DNA of 10,674 nt. Source: an uncultured Acidobacteriota bacterium. Lineage in GTDB: Bacteria; Acidobacteriota; Terriglobia; Terriglobales; Acidobacteriaceae. The stretch spans positions 1 through 10,674 of the forward strand of contig CAIZGA010000240.1 in the NCBI GenBank assembly GCA_903932385.1. The letters run 5' to 3'. Shown here piece after piece: positions 1-6,957 of the stretch. The translations under genes and the position numbers were made by a program. The notes under the pieces are model-generated. The model was given only the letters and a program-made list of their open reading frames with translations. It searched no databases and was not told the DNA's origin. The stretch's first letter is position 1; every line of letters starts with the position of its first letter.

Positions 1-1075
1 CCACCATGAAGGGATAGCTCAGGTTGGCGGTGAGGTGGTATATCGTTTCCACCTTCACATGCCAGGGTTCTTTGCTGCGCATCATACGCGGCAGAATTTT
101 GATGCTGGTCTGGATAAGTCCCTTGGCCCAGCGCGCCTGCTGCGTTTTGAAGGCCGTCATTTCAATCGGCAGTTCCGACGGGCACTCCACATCCTGCAGA
201 TATTTAAATCTCCACCCACGCATCTGCGCGCGATAGCTCAGGTCGGTATCTTCTGTCAGCGTGTCATGCTGCCAGCCGCCGGCGTCGTCGATGGTGTCGC
301 GCTTCCACATGCCGGCCGTGCCGTTGAAGTTGAAGAAGACATTGCCGCGCGAACGCCCGCCGTGCTCCATCACAAAATGCCCGTCCAGCAGCATGGCTTC
401 CACTTCGGTCAGCAGACTGTAGTCGCGATTCAGGTGGGTCCAGCGCGTCTGCACCATGCCGACTTTTTCTCCGCCCGGCGGCACGGCAAAGTGGTGGATG
501 GTGCGCATCAGCCAGTCGGGGCCCGGAATAAAGTCGGCGTCAAAAATGGCGATGTATTCGCCGCGCGCAACCTTCAGGCCGGCATCGAGCGCGCCCGCTT
601 TGTAGCCTTCGCGGTTGTCGCGGTGCAGGTAGACAATCGGCTGCGGCGGCATGCCGGGAAATCCCGCAGCGTAGCGCGCCACAATACCGCTGGCCACTTC
701 CTGCGTTTCATCGGTGGAGTCATCCAGCACCTGCACCTCAAAGCGGTCGCGCGGATATTCCATACGGCAGACGGCGTCAATCAGGCGGTCAATAACGTAC
801 TGCTCATTGAAGATGGGCAGCTGAATGGTGACAAAGGGCAGCTCGGTAAACTTCGCTTCGGGACGGTCAGAATGCTGCGCCTTTTTTGGGTTGCGATAGT
901 AGAGCCACATCAACTGATAGCGATGCATACCGTAGAGACCCAGCACAATCATCACCATGAAGTATGGCGTCAGCAGCATCGCGTCGAACAGGTTCCAGTG
1001 GTACAGGCCTTTGAAGGGTGTGTCTTTCCAGGAGGACTGCATGGTGTGCAGCAAACTGTGCCGCGCGAACAGCAT
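1..1075 (-). CDS. Family 2 glycosyltransferase, cellulose-synthase-like, membrane-bound (C-terminus beyond the left edge)
   Basis: This reading frame is open across the left edge, so 358 codons are visible and the C-terminus is missing. Numbering from the ATG at 1075, there is an N-terminal hydrophobic segment at about residues 24-50, then a GT-A catalytic domain starting TIQLPIFNE. The GT2 processive-enzyme motifs are all present: D118-D119 (VLDDSTD), D179-A-D181 (the metal and UDP-sugar binding DxD-like site), T274-E275-D276 (catalytic base) and Q312-x-x-R315-W316. This set is typical of cellulose-synthase-like and glucomannan-synthase-like enzymes, which polymerise or transfer sugars at the inner membrane. 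Such proteins are usually about 450-550 residues, with further C-terminal membrane helices that would lie outside the window. The sugar and product cannot be read from sequence. The start is uncertain: ATG at 1075 is the longest, ATG at 1042 is an alternative, and neither has a good ribosome binding site. A TACAAT hexamer reading on this strand (1187-1182) could be a -10 box, but I see no matching -35. The gene diverges from recQ. Confidence 0.9.
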   Translation of the reverse strand, partial: MLFARHSLLHTMQSSWKDTPFKGLYHWNLFDAMLLTPYFMVMIVLGLYGMHRYQLMWLYYRNPKKAQHSDRPEAKFTELPFVTIQLPIFNEQYVIDRLIDAVCRMEYPRDRFEVQVLDDSTDETQEVASGIVARYAAGFPGMPPQPIVYLHRDNREGYKAGALDAGLKVARGEYIAIFDADFIPGPDWLMRTIHHFAVPPGGEKVGMVQTRWTHLNRDYSLLTEVEAMLLDGHFVMEHGGRSRGNVFFNFNGTAGMWKRDTIDDAGGWQHDTLTEDTDLSYRAQMRGWRFKYLQDVECPSELPIEMTAFKTQQARWAKGLIQTSIKILPRMMRSKEPWHVKVETIYHLTANLSYPFMV

Positions 1076-1292
1076 CACGCTGGTGAGATGCTGCGGCTGA
1101 AAAATCGCGAGATGGTCTGACGTGAACAGCGTCCTGCCCCTGAAATGGAACCACTGGAATCAAAAGATTGCAATACAGAGAATTGTACGCGAGGGCGCAA
1201 ATCCGGCGTTTGTGGAGGCGAGCCCGTCGCGTGAATGGATCCTAAAGCTGCCGCATCCGGCACAACCGTCTATTCTGATTAAAAGCCTCCTC

Positions 1293-3392
1293 ATGTCGAC
1301 AGTGCAGTTCAATCCGTCCGAGCAAGACCTTCTCGCCATTCTGCAGCAACGGTTTGGATTTGCAGGTTTCCGCGCCAACCAGAAAGAAGTTTGCCTGGCC
1401 GCTGCCGCTGGCCGCGACGTGCTGCTGGTGATGCCAACCGGCGCCGGAAAATCCCTGTGCTACCAGTTGCCCGCCATCGCCCGTGGTGGAACGGCACTGG
1501 TCATCAGCCCGCTAATTGCGTTGATGGATGATCAGGCGGCGCGGCTGGAAACTTACGGCCTGCGCGTTGGCCGCATTCACTCCGGACTCAGCCGCGATGA
1601 AACTCGCCAGACCTGCCGCGAGTATCTCGATGGCAATCTTGAATTTCTTTTCATCGCGCCGGAGCGGCTTCGCGTACCGGGCTTCCCGGAGATGCTTGCG
1701 AAGCGGAAGCCGACGTTGATTGCCATCGACGAGGCGCACTGCATCTCGCAATGGGGCCATGATTTTCGCCCCGACTACCGTCTGCTGAACCAATACCTTC
1801 CGCTGCTGCGTCCCGCACCGGTCATCGCGTTGACGGCCACAGCAACTCCCGCGGTGCAGGATGACATCGTCGAACAGTTGGGATTTGTAGGCGGCAAATC
1901 TTTCATTCACGGATTCCGCCGTGAGAATTTGTATATCGAAGTGGCAGAAATTCCCAAGCCGCAACGGGAAGCTCTGGCGCAACGCCTGCTGCGCGGCAAA
2001 GACCGTCTGCCGGCGATTGTGTATGTTCCTTCGCGCAAAAGTGCAGACACGCTGGCGCAATTGCTGGGTACGGAATTTTCTGCAGCAGCGTATCACGCGG
2101 GGCTCGATGCAGCCCAGCGCGAGCGCGTGCAGCGGGCCTTTCTCTCTGGCAAGCTTCAGGTGATGGTGGCGACGATTGCCTTCGGCATGGGAATCGATAA
2201 AACCGATGTGCGAACCATTCTGCATCTGTCGCTGCCGGCAAGTCTGGAAGCCTACTACCAGGAAATTGGCCGCGCCGGTCGTGATGGCAAACCCAGCAGA
2301 ACCGTGCTGATGCATTCGTGGGGCGACCGTCGCGTGCATGATTTTTTCATGGAGCGTGATTATCCCGCGATTGAAGAGTTGGAAAAAATCCACACGCGTT
2401 TGAAACTGGCGACAAAATCCGGGCCGCTGCCGATGGAGGATTTACAGCGCGCCGTGAAGATGGACCAGGAGTCCTTCGACAAGGCCTTTGAAAAACTGGT
2501 GTTGCACGGTGGCGCGGATGTGGACTACAACGGCCTCGTCTCGCTGCCGCAATCTGCGCGCGACTGGCGCAAACCCTACATGGCGCAGAGCCACCAGAAG
2601 CTGCAGCAGTTGGACCGAGTGATGCAATTTGCAAAATCGCCGCAGTGCAGGATGAGTGCATTGGTGCGGCACTTTGGCGATGTGGCCGACAGCCGGAAGC
2701 CTTGCGGCAAATGCGATTTCTGCAGCCCGGAGACCATACTCTCGCAAATCGTGCGCAAGCCGGATGCGGTGGAAGAGGCGATGCTGCGTCGCATTCTGGA
2801 CACGCTGCAAAAAACGCCTTCGCGTTCCACCGGAAAACTATTTGAGGAATTGGCCGAACGCACGCGACTGGATCGAAATCAATTCGAGGCCATGCTCTCT
2901 GCGCTGGCGGCTGCCGGACTCATCGCGCTGGAAGAAGCCGAATTCAGCAAAGACGGCCGCAGCATCGCGTATGTTCAGGCGCGACTGACCGAAGATGGCC
3001 GCATGCTGGAAGAGGATGAAGAGCTACACATCTTGCTGCGCGAACCGTTCGAAGAGGAGAAACCTACCACGCATCGGGATCGGAAATCTAAATCCGGCGC
3101 GAGCAAGCCGAAGGCCGCAACGTCTGCCAAACCACTCACTGCTACACAACAGGAGTTGGAGAAAAAGCTTCGCACGTGGCGGCTGGCCGAATCTAGCAAG
3201 CTGGGCAAGCCGGCGTTCATCATTTTCGGCGACAAGACACTCACAGCCCTTGTGCGGGAAGCTCCACGCACACTGGAAGAGTTGATGAATGTGGATGGAA
3301 TTGGCCCGGCGAAAGCGGAGCGCTTTGGCGCGGCCATCGTAGCCATCTGCAGCAGCTTGCTGGATATGGAATTAATACAGCGTAAATCTTAG
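1293..3392 (+). CDS. recQ: ATP-dependent DNA helicase RecQ
   Basis: RecQ is a 3'-5' DNA helicase used in recombination repair and restart of stalled forks. From the ATG at 1293 the protein is 699 residues. Its order is: the Q-motif region around FRANQ; Walker A MPTGAGKS at 47-54; DEAH at 146-149, followed by the RecQ aromatic-rich loop SQWGHDFRPDY at 152-162; TATATP at 181-186; and motif VI YQEIGRAGRDG at 322-332. The RecQ zinc cluster follows with cysteines 452, 471, 474 and 477 (CGKCDFC), then a winged-helix-like stretch, a charged low-complexity linker at about 580-613, and an HRDC domain at about 619-688. E. coli RecQ is about 610 residues, so the extra length lies mostly in the region before HRDC. 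The frame is open back to a GTG at 1122, but those 57 extra residues look unlike RecQ and have no ribosome binding site. Residues from MSTVQF onward fit the family, so I chose 1293, although its own Shine-Dalgarno is poor. Confidence 0.97.
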   Translation: MSTVQFNPSEQDLLAILQQRFGFAGFRANQKEVCLAAAAGRDVLLVMPTGAGKSLCYQLPAIARGGTALVISPLIALMDDQAARLETYGLRVGRIHSGLSRDETRQTCREYLDGNLEFLFIAPERLRVPGFPEMLAKRKPTLIAIDEAHCISQWGHDFRPDYRLLNQYLPLLRPAPVIALTATATPAVQDDIVEQLGFVGGKSFIHGFRRENLYIEVAEIPKPQREALAQRLLRGKDRLPAIVYVPSRKSADTLAQLLGTEFSAAAYHAGLDAAQRERVQRAFLSGKLQVMVATIAFGMGIDKTDVRTILHLSLPASLEAYYQEIGRAGRDGKPSRTVLMHSWGDRRVHDFFMERDYPAIEELEKIHTRLKLATKSGPLPMEDLQRAVKMDQESFDKAFEKLVLHGGADVDYNGLVSLPQSARDWRKPYMAQSHQKLQQLDRVMQFAKSPQCRMSALVRHFGDVADSRKPCGKCDFCSPETILSQIVRKPDAVEEAMLRRILDTLQKTPSRSTGKLFEELAERTRLDRNQFEAMLSALAAAGLIALEEAEFSKDGRSIAYVQARLTEDGRMLEEDEELHILLREPFEEEKPTTHRDRKSKSGASKPKAATSAKPLTATQQELEKKLRTWRLAESSKLGKPAFIIFGDKTLTALVREAPRTLEELMNVDGIGPAKAERFGAAIVAICSSLLDMELIQRKS

Positions 3393-3397
3393 TCCAC

Positions 3398-3425
3398 TTG
3401 CAATATTGGCCAATGGAAATATAAT
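3398..3425 (+). promoter_or_regulatory. Sigma-70-type promoter of the nuclease gene with a palindrome in its spacer
   Basis: A TTGCAA -35 element (3398-3403) and a perfect TATAAT -10 element (3420-3425) are separated by 16 bases. They lie only six bases after the recQ stop codon, and the expected transcription start is about 3432, about 12 bases before the nuclease ATG. A perfect 10-base palindrome, ATTGGCCAAT, occupies 3405-3414 inside the spacer, where a bound repressor would block RNA polymerase. The promoter call rests on match and placement; the operator idea is inference. Confidence 0.65.
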
Positions 3426-3433
3426 TCCCACAC

Positions 3434-3437
3434 GGAG
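3434..3437 (+). promoter_or_regulatory. Ribosome binding site for the nuclease gene
   Basis: GGAG lies six bases before the ATG at 3444 and supports that start. With the promoter at 3398-3425 it implies a very short 5' leader. Confidence 0.7.
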
Positions 3438-3443
3438 AAACAA

Positions 3444-4367
3444 ATGAATATATGGCGAATGAAACTCAGAGCTGGATCTCACGGTGAAGATTTATGGCCA
3501 ATCTGCCGTAAACGTAGAGTCGCAGTCATTACGCATAGATTGATTAAAGACACTGATCTTACTCACTTAGATATGGGTGATTTGAATAAAGGAGTAAAAA
3601 CAGCAATTAGAAAAAGCATATGGCGGTTCGCCTGGGAAATGCAGGGTGGAGATGAAATTTATATAGGAGATTCGAAATCTAAATCAATCATCGCTCATGG
3701 CTACATAAATTGTAATATCGGGAAACGTGCATACAGATATAGCTCAAAGAATCCAATTACTGAAACTTTGAGAGATCGAAAGCCTTGGAGACATGAAGTT
3801 CCAGTTAAATGGGATAATAATTTTGTAAGTTTTACTTATGTTGACTGGGCACCAAGATATACAGTAAGTCCATTTAAACTTGATAGTGATACAACAAACA
3901 TCGAAAACGATAAGTTTTTGAAAAACCGTAATCTTCCAAATGAATCGCCATATATGCGAGAAATTGCGGCATCCAAAGTACATATTGATCGACTACATGC
4001 AGAATTATCAATTCAATTCAGTATATGGTTGGAGAGAAAATATGGAATTAAAACGATTCGAGAAACGAATCAAATAGACCTCAAATTCGACTATTGCAAA
4101 AAGAATCACATGGCTGAATTGAAAATTTGTTATGGTGGCAACACTCGACACGCGATAAGAGAAGCGATTGGACAAATATTCGAATACAACAACTATCCAC
4201 ATCGCAAATCTGCCGAATTTTGGTGGCTTGTTTTGGATCACGAACCATCAGATTCTGACTTAACTTACATTTCAACACTGAGAAATAAATATAGGATTCC
4301 ACTTACTCTATGCTGGCGGAATGAATTAAGTTTTAAAGTTTTTCCTTCATTGCCATTGAATATCTAA
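3444..4367 (+). CDS. PD-(D/E)XK nuclease with PUA/EVE-like N-terminal domain, candidate modification-dependent restriction enzyme
   Basis: This 307-residue protein appears to have two parts. Residues 1-130 start with IWRMKLRAGSHGEDLWP and include a WEMQGGDEIYIGD stretch (65-76) and a HEVPVKW stretch (117-123). That spacing resembles PUA-superfamily (EVE/ASCH-like) domains, which read modified bases in DNA or RNA. Residues about 180-300 look like a PD-(D/E)XK nuclease core: E187 in a helix (LHAELSIQF), D212 (QIDLKF), E225-x-K227 (AELKI) and Q244 with Y248 (AIGQIFEYNNYP), a helix common in restriction endonucleases. A reader plus nuclease in one chain is the design of type IV restriction enzymes, so cleavage of foreign modified DNA is the inferred job; target and activity are unknown. 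The gene is AT-rich (about 36% GC in three sampled lines, against about 63% in a sampled DUF481-gene line) and uses AGA, ATA and TTA codons freely, which points to horizontal transfer. No methyltransferase, helicase partner or integrase lies beside it. Its TAA overlaps the mqnC stop codon. Confidence 0.78.
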   Translation: MNIWRMKLRAGSHGEDLWPICRKRRVAVITHRLIKDTDLTHLDMGDLNKGVKTAIRKSIWRFAWEMQGGDEIYIGDSKSKSIIAHGYINCNIGKRAYRYSSKNPITETLRDRKPWRHEVPVKWDNNFVSFTYVDWAPRYTVSPFKLDSDTTNIENDKFLKNRNLPNESPYMREIAASKVHIDRLHAELSIQFSIWLERKYGIKTIRETNQIDLKFDYCKKNHMAELKICYGGNTRHAIREAIGQIFEYNNYPHRKSAEFWWLVLDHEPSDSDLTYISTLRNKYRIPLTLCWRNELSFKVFPSLPLNI

Positions 4368-5410
4368 TTCAAAAACAGAGTGCGGTAGAGTGTGTCACGC
4401 TGTGCGGGTTTGAAGCCGGCGTCGCGAATGATGCGGCGGAGTTCTTCTTCGGTGGTGCAATTGGCGGTGCCCGCGGCCTTCACCACATTTTCTTCCAGCA
4501 TCACACTGCCCACGTCATTGCCGCCGAAGCGAAGGCCCATCTGCAGCACCTTCAGCCCCTGCGTGACCCAGCTGGATTGCACATTCAGAATGTTGTCGAG
4601 ATAGATTCGAGAAATGGCCAGCACCTTCAGGTATTCAACCGCTGTGGCCTCGTCCCATCCGCGACCGCCCAGAGCAGTGTTGTGCGGCTGAAAGCTCCAC
4701 GGAATAAATGCGGTGAAGCCACCTGTTTCTTCCTGCAGGCGGCGGACCGCTTCAAAGTGGTTGATACGATGCTGATATGTTTCACCCACACCGAACATCA
4801 TCGTGGCCGTGGTGCGCATGCCGAGTTGGTGCGCGGTGCGATGCACCAGCAGCCAGTCTTCTGTGCCGCACTTCAGGCGGGCGATCCGAGCGCGCACTTC
4901 ATCATCAAGAATTTCTGCGCCACCGCCGGGGATGGAATCCAAACCCGCATCGCGCAGGCGCATGATGGTGTCGCGCACGCTGAGGTCAGAGTATTCCGCG
5001 ATGGCAAGAATCTCTGACGCGGAAAAACAATGCAGCCAAATCTGCGGATAGCGTTGCTTGATGCCGCTAAGCAGCCGCTCGAACCATTCAATCTTCAGGT
5101 CGGGATGAATACCGCCCTGCATTAAAACGCCGGTTCCGCCAAACTCTACCGTTTCGCGAATCTTGTCGTAGATGGTTTCAAAGTCGAGGATGTAGCCTTC
5201 GCTGGCCAGCTTGCCCTTGAGCGGGCGATAGAAGGCACAGAAGGTGCAGTACTCAGTGCAGAAATTTGTGTAGTTGATGTTGCGGTCAATGATGTAGGTG
5301 ACCACATTTTCCGGGTGCAGACGACGGCGCACCGCATCAGCTTCCATGCCGATGCCAATCAGGTCGTCGGATTCAAAGGCTGCGAGCGCCTGCTGCTGCG
5401 TCATTCCCAT
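4364..5410 (-). CDS. mqnC: Cyclic dehypoxanthinyl futalosine synthase MqnC (radical SAM)
   Basis: MqnC (EC 1.21.98.1) cyclises dehypoxanthine futalosine in the futalosine pathway to menaquinone, using S-adenosylmethionine and a [4Fe-4S] cluster. The 348-residue length is normal. The radical SAM motif C51-x3-C55-x2-C58 (CTEYCTFC) follows the family signature VTYIIDRNINYTNF. GGTGVLMQGG at 91-100, LDSIPGGGAEIL at 157-168, TTATMMFG, GGFTAFIPWSFQP and SSWVTQGLKVLQMGLRFGGND are all as expected for MqnC rather than its relative MqnE. ATG at 5410 is taken as the start, with a second ATG two codons later; a weak AGGA lies about 14 bases upstream. No other mqn gene is in the window. A probable small gene lies 30 bases upstream on the same strand and may be cotranscribed. 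At its 3' end the gene overlaps the convergent nuclease gene by four bases, leaving no room for a terminator between them. Confidence 0.95.
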   Translation of the reverse strand: MGMTQQQALAAFESDDLIGIGMEADAVRRRLHPENVVTYIIDRNINYTNFCTEYCTFCAFYRPLKGKLASEGYILDFETIYDKIRETVEFGGTGVLMQGGIHPDLKIEWFERLLSGIKQRYPQIWLHCFSASEILAIAEYSDLSVRDTIMRLRDAGLDSIPGGGAEILDDEVRARIARLKCGTEDWLLVHRTAHQLGMRTTATMMFGVGETYQHRINHFEAVRRLQEETGGFTAFIPWSFQPHNTALGGRGWDEATAVEYLKVLAISRIYLDNILNVQSSWVTQGLKVLQMGLRFGGNDVGSVMLEENVVKAAGTANCTTEEELRRIIRDAGFKPAQRDTLYRTLFLN

Positions 5411-5440
5411 CTGTCTATTTTATCCTGACGGGGGTCTGGT

Positions 5441-5584
5441 TTATCCCGACTTGCGTTCAGATTTTGCCGTCTGTTGAATGCGCCACTCGCTGTTGCGCCT
5501 TGCCCGCTCAGCAGCGATGTCCTCCGGGCTGGAAACTCCGAAGACCTTGAACCATGTGTACAACAGAGATTTTAGCCATGACAT
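5441..5584 (-). CDS. Probable 47-residue small protein upstream of mqnC
   Basis: I do not recognise a family. The ATG at 5584 is preceded by GAGG (5594-5591) at a six-base spacing, a good Shine-Dalgarno, and the stop is 30 bases before the mqnC start on the same strand, so the two are likely cotranscribed. The product begins MSWLKSLLYTWFKVFGV, a hydrophobic and aromatic helix that could lie on or in the membrane. It continues with a charged tail of helix-forming residues (PEDIAAERARRNSEW) and ends in a basic segment. The same frame stays open upstream to 5932, but that part is antisense to the DUF481 gene and its composition looks like shadow, so only the last 47 codons are called. Support is the ribosome binding site, position and plausible amino-acid make-up. 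There is no homology evidence. Confidence 0.5.
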   Translation of the reverse strand: MSWLKSLLYTWFKVFGVSSPEDIAAERARRNSEWRIQQTAKSERKSG

Positions 5585-5590
5585 AGGAGA

Positions 5591-5594
5591 CCTC
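5591..5594 (-). promoter_or_regulatory. Ribosome binding site deciding the small ORF start
   Basis: GAGG on the minus strand, six bases from the ATG at 5584. It is the main reason for calling the small gene rather than the longer open frame. Confidence 0.5.
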
Positions 5595-5617
5595 ACTACG
5601 ACTACATATATTTCTGA

Positions 5618-5641
5618 TGCACCCGGATTGCTCCGGATGCA
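5618..5641. repeat. Inverted repeat between divergent genes, possible operator or hairpin
   Basis: Arms TGCACCCGGA (5618-5627) and TCCGGATGCA (5632-5641) are complementary at nine of ten positions around the four-base centre TTGC. The repeat lies between the small gene start (5584, minus) and the DUF481 gene start (5745, plus). It could be a regulator binding site or form a hairpin in a leader. No T-run follows on either strand, so it does not look like a terminator. Confidence 0.45.
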
Positions 5642-5734
5642 AAACAAAAGCGTATATGGCGTGTTAATGCAACCAACGCCGTTTGATGAAATCATACAAG
5701 AAGTGACCACAACGCCCCATTTCCCCCACCCGAT

Positions 5735-5738
5735 GGAG
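5735..5738 (+). promoter_or_regulatory. Ribosome binding site deciding the DUF481 gene start
   Basis: GGAG six bases before the ATG at 5745 selects that codon over the in-frame ATG at 5733 and over the open frame reaching back to 5478. Confidence 0.65.
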
Positions 5739-5744
5739 ACACTG

Positions 5745-6932
5745 ATGACTGCCCTGCACCGCTGCACGTTGTTCCAGATGCTTTTGTTGAGTTTGTTTTT
5801 GCTCCCCGCCGTCGAAGCAACGGCACAGGCCCCGAAGTCCGCCAAGCCAAAGACTGCTGCCGCAGCCCCGGCTGCGCCCAAACCGCAGTCCACTCCCGAT
5901 GTGATTGAGTTCACCAACGGCGACCGCATCACCGGGCAGATGGAACGGATTGTGGGTCAGACGCTGTTTTTCAAGAGCGACATGGCTGGCGAACTGACCA
6001 TCGACCTCGGCAAGGTGAAGGAGATGCACTCCAACGGCAGCTACGCGCTCATCCGCAGCGATGCCGTAAAGAAGACGCACTTTGATCGCACCAGCATTGC
6101 CGTCGGTACAGTGGATTATGACGACAAGAAGCTGACCGTGGCTGACCCAATGGGCGAGGCGCAGACCGTCGAGACCAAGCAGGTGGCCTACGTGATTGAC
6201 CAGCCCACCTTTGACCGCGATGTGGCACGCAAGGCGCACTGGAATGAAGGCTGGACCGGCACGCTGACCGGCGGCGCCACGCTGGTCCGTGCCACGCAGA
6301 ATACTGAGTCCTTTACCGGCGCGATTGCCATGCAGCGCGCCGTGCCGCTGGTGACCTGGCTGCCGAAGGCCGACCGAGTCATTTTCAACCTGAGTGAGAC
6401 CTACGGCAAGGTAACGCAGACCGGCACGCCGTTTGTGCTGAACAGTATCTTCCACACCGCCGGCGAACATGACCGCTACATCTCCGCCCGCTTCTACTAT
6501 CTGGAAGATGTCGGTTTCGACCACAACTATTCACAGGGTTTGCAACTCTCACAGAACTACGGCGCCGGCCTCGGTTGGACGGCAATACAGAAGCCCACAC
6601 GGCAAATGGATTTGAAGGCCGACCTGCACTTTCTGGGTCAGGAGTTCCAAACTGCGAGCAGCAATGAAAATCTGGTGGGCACTGGCCTTACAGAAACTTT
6701 CAAACAGACGCTGCCGCACAAGGTCGTATTCACACAGGCTTTCACTGCTAACCCGGCATGGAATTACGAGCAGGCCTTCACGGCGAGCGCCACAGCCGGA
6801 CTGAACATCCCGGTCTACAAACGCTTCAGCATGACGATGCAGACTTCCGACAGCTTTCTGAATGACCCGGCACCGACCTACAAGAAAAACAGCTTCCAGG
6901 TGGTGACGGGCTTCTCCTACTCGCTGAAGTAA
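5745..6932 (+). CDS. DUF481 (YdiY-like) outer-membrane protein, exported
   Basis: The protein is 395 residues from the ATG at 5745, which has GGAG at a six-base spacing and places a clean signal peptide at the N-terminus: MTALHRC, a leucine-rich core, then a likely cleavage after VEATA at about residue 27. A lysine, alanine and proline-rich linker follows (about 29-50). Next is a small domain beginning DVIEFTNGDRITGQMERIVG (52-71), of the kind that precedes many DUF481 proteins. From about residue 165 to the end, alternating polar and hydrophobic strands rich in Gly, Thr and aromatic residues start with HWNEGWTGTLTGGATLVRAT, the DUF481 hallmark region, and form a predicted beta-barrel ending FSYSLK. 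The family is found in Gram-negative outer membranes and its E. coli member is linked to salt induction; the molecular role is unknown. The frame is open upstream to 5478, but that stretch lacks signal-peptide character and overlaps the small minus-strand gene. Confidence 0.85.
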   Translation: MTALHRCTLFQMLLLSLFLLPAVEATAQAPKSAKPKTAAAAPAAPKPQSTPDVIEFTNGDRITGQMERIVGQTLFFKSDMAGELTIDLGKVKEMHSNGSYALIRSDAVKKTHFDRTSIAVGTVDYDDKKLTVADPMGEAQTVETKQVAYVIDQPTFDRDVARKAHWNEGWTGTLTGGATLVRATQNTESFTGAIAMQRAVPLVTWLPKADRVIFNLSETYGKVTQTGTPFVLNSIFHTAGEHDRYISARFYYLEDVGFDHNYSQGLQLSQNYGAGLGWTAIQKPTRQMDLKADLHFLGQEFQTASSNENLVGTGLTETFKQTLPHKVVFTQAFTANPAWNYEQAFTASATAGLNIPVYKRFSMTMQTSDSFLNDPAPTYKKNSFQVVTGFSYSLK

Positions 6933-6934
6933 TG

Positions 6935-6957
6935 CAGCCGGTCTACTCTGCCGGCTG
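6935..6957. terminator. Possible bidirectional hairpin between convergent genes
   Basis: CAGCCGG (6935-6941) and CCGGCTG (6951-6957) can pair as a seven-base stem around a nine-base loop. It starts three bases after the DUF481 stop codon and covers the last codons of the convergent cytochrome gene. Neither strand has a clear T-run after the stem, so this is at best a weak or Rho-assisted stop. Confidence 0.4.

Noticed and set aside
35..1120. 361-codon plus-strand open frame
   Set aside because: It is antisense to the GT2 gene, whose minus-strand product carries every family motif. The plus-strand translation is His/Val/Gln-rich with no recognisable domain.
1122..1292. N-terminal extension of RecQ from a GTG at 1122
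   Set aside because: There is no ribosome binding site and no similarity to RecQ N-termini. It would also fill almost the whole divergent promoter region.
1512..2393. 293-codon minus-strand open frame inside recQ
   Set aside because: It covers the RecQ helicase core on the opposite strand. The translation is Arg/His/Cys-rich shadow with no domain.
1293..4367. RecQ and the nuclease as a two-gene defence system
   Set aside because: RecQ looks like the housekeeping enzyme with normal composition, while the nuclease has its own promoter and foreign composition. Adjacency alone does not support a functional pair.
5478..5744. N-terminal extension of the DUF481 protein
   Set aside because: The GGAG at 5735-5738 and the signal peptide place the start at 5745. 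The extension would put 89 residues before an export signal.
5664..6524. 286-codon minus-strand open frame
   Set aside because: Antisense to the DUF481 gene, which has a signal peptide, ribosome binding site and family signature. The shadow has Gly/Val/His composition and no domain.
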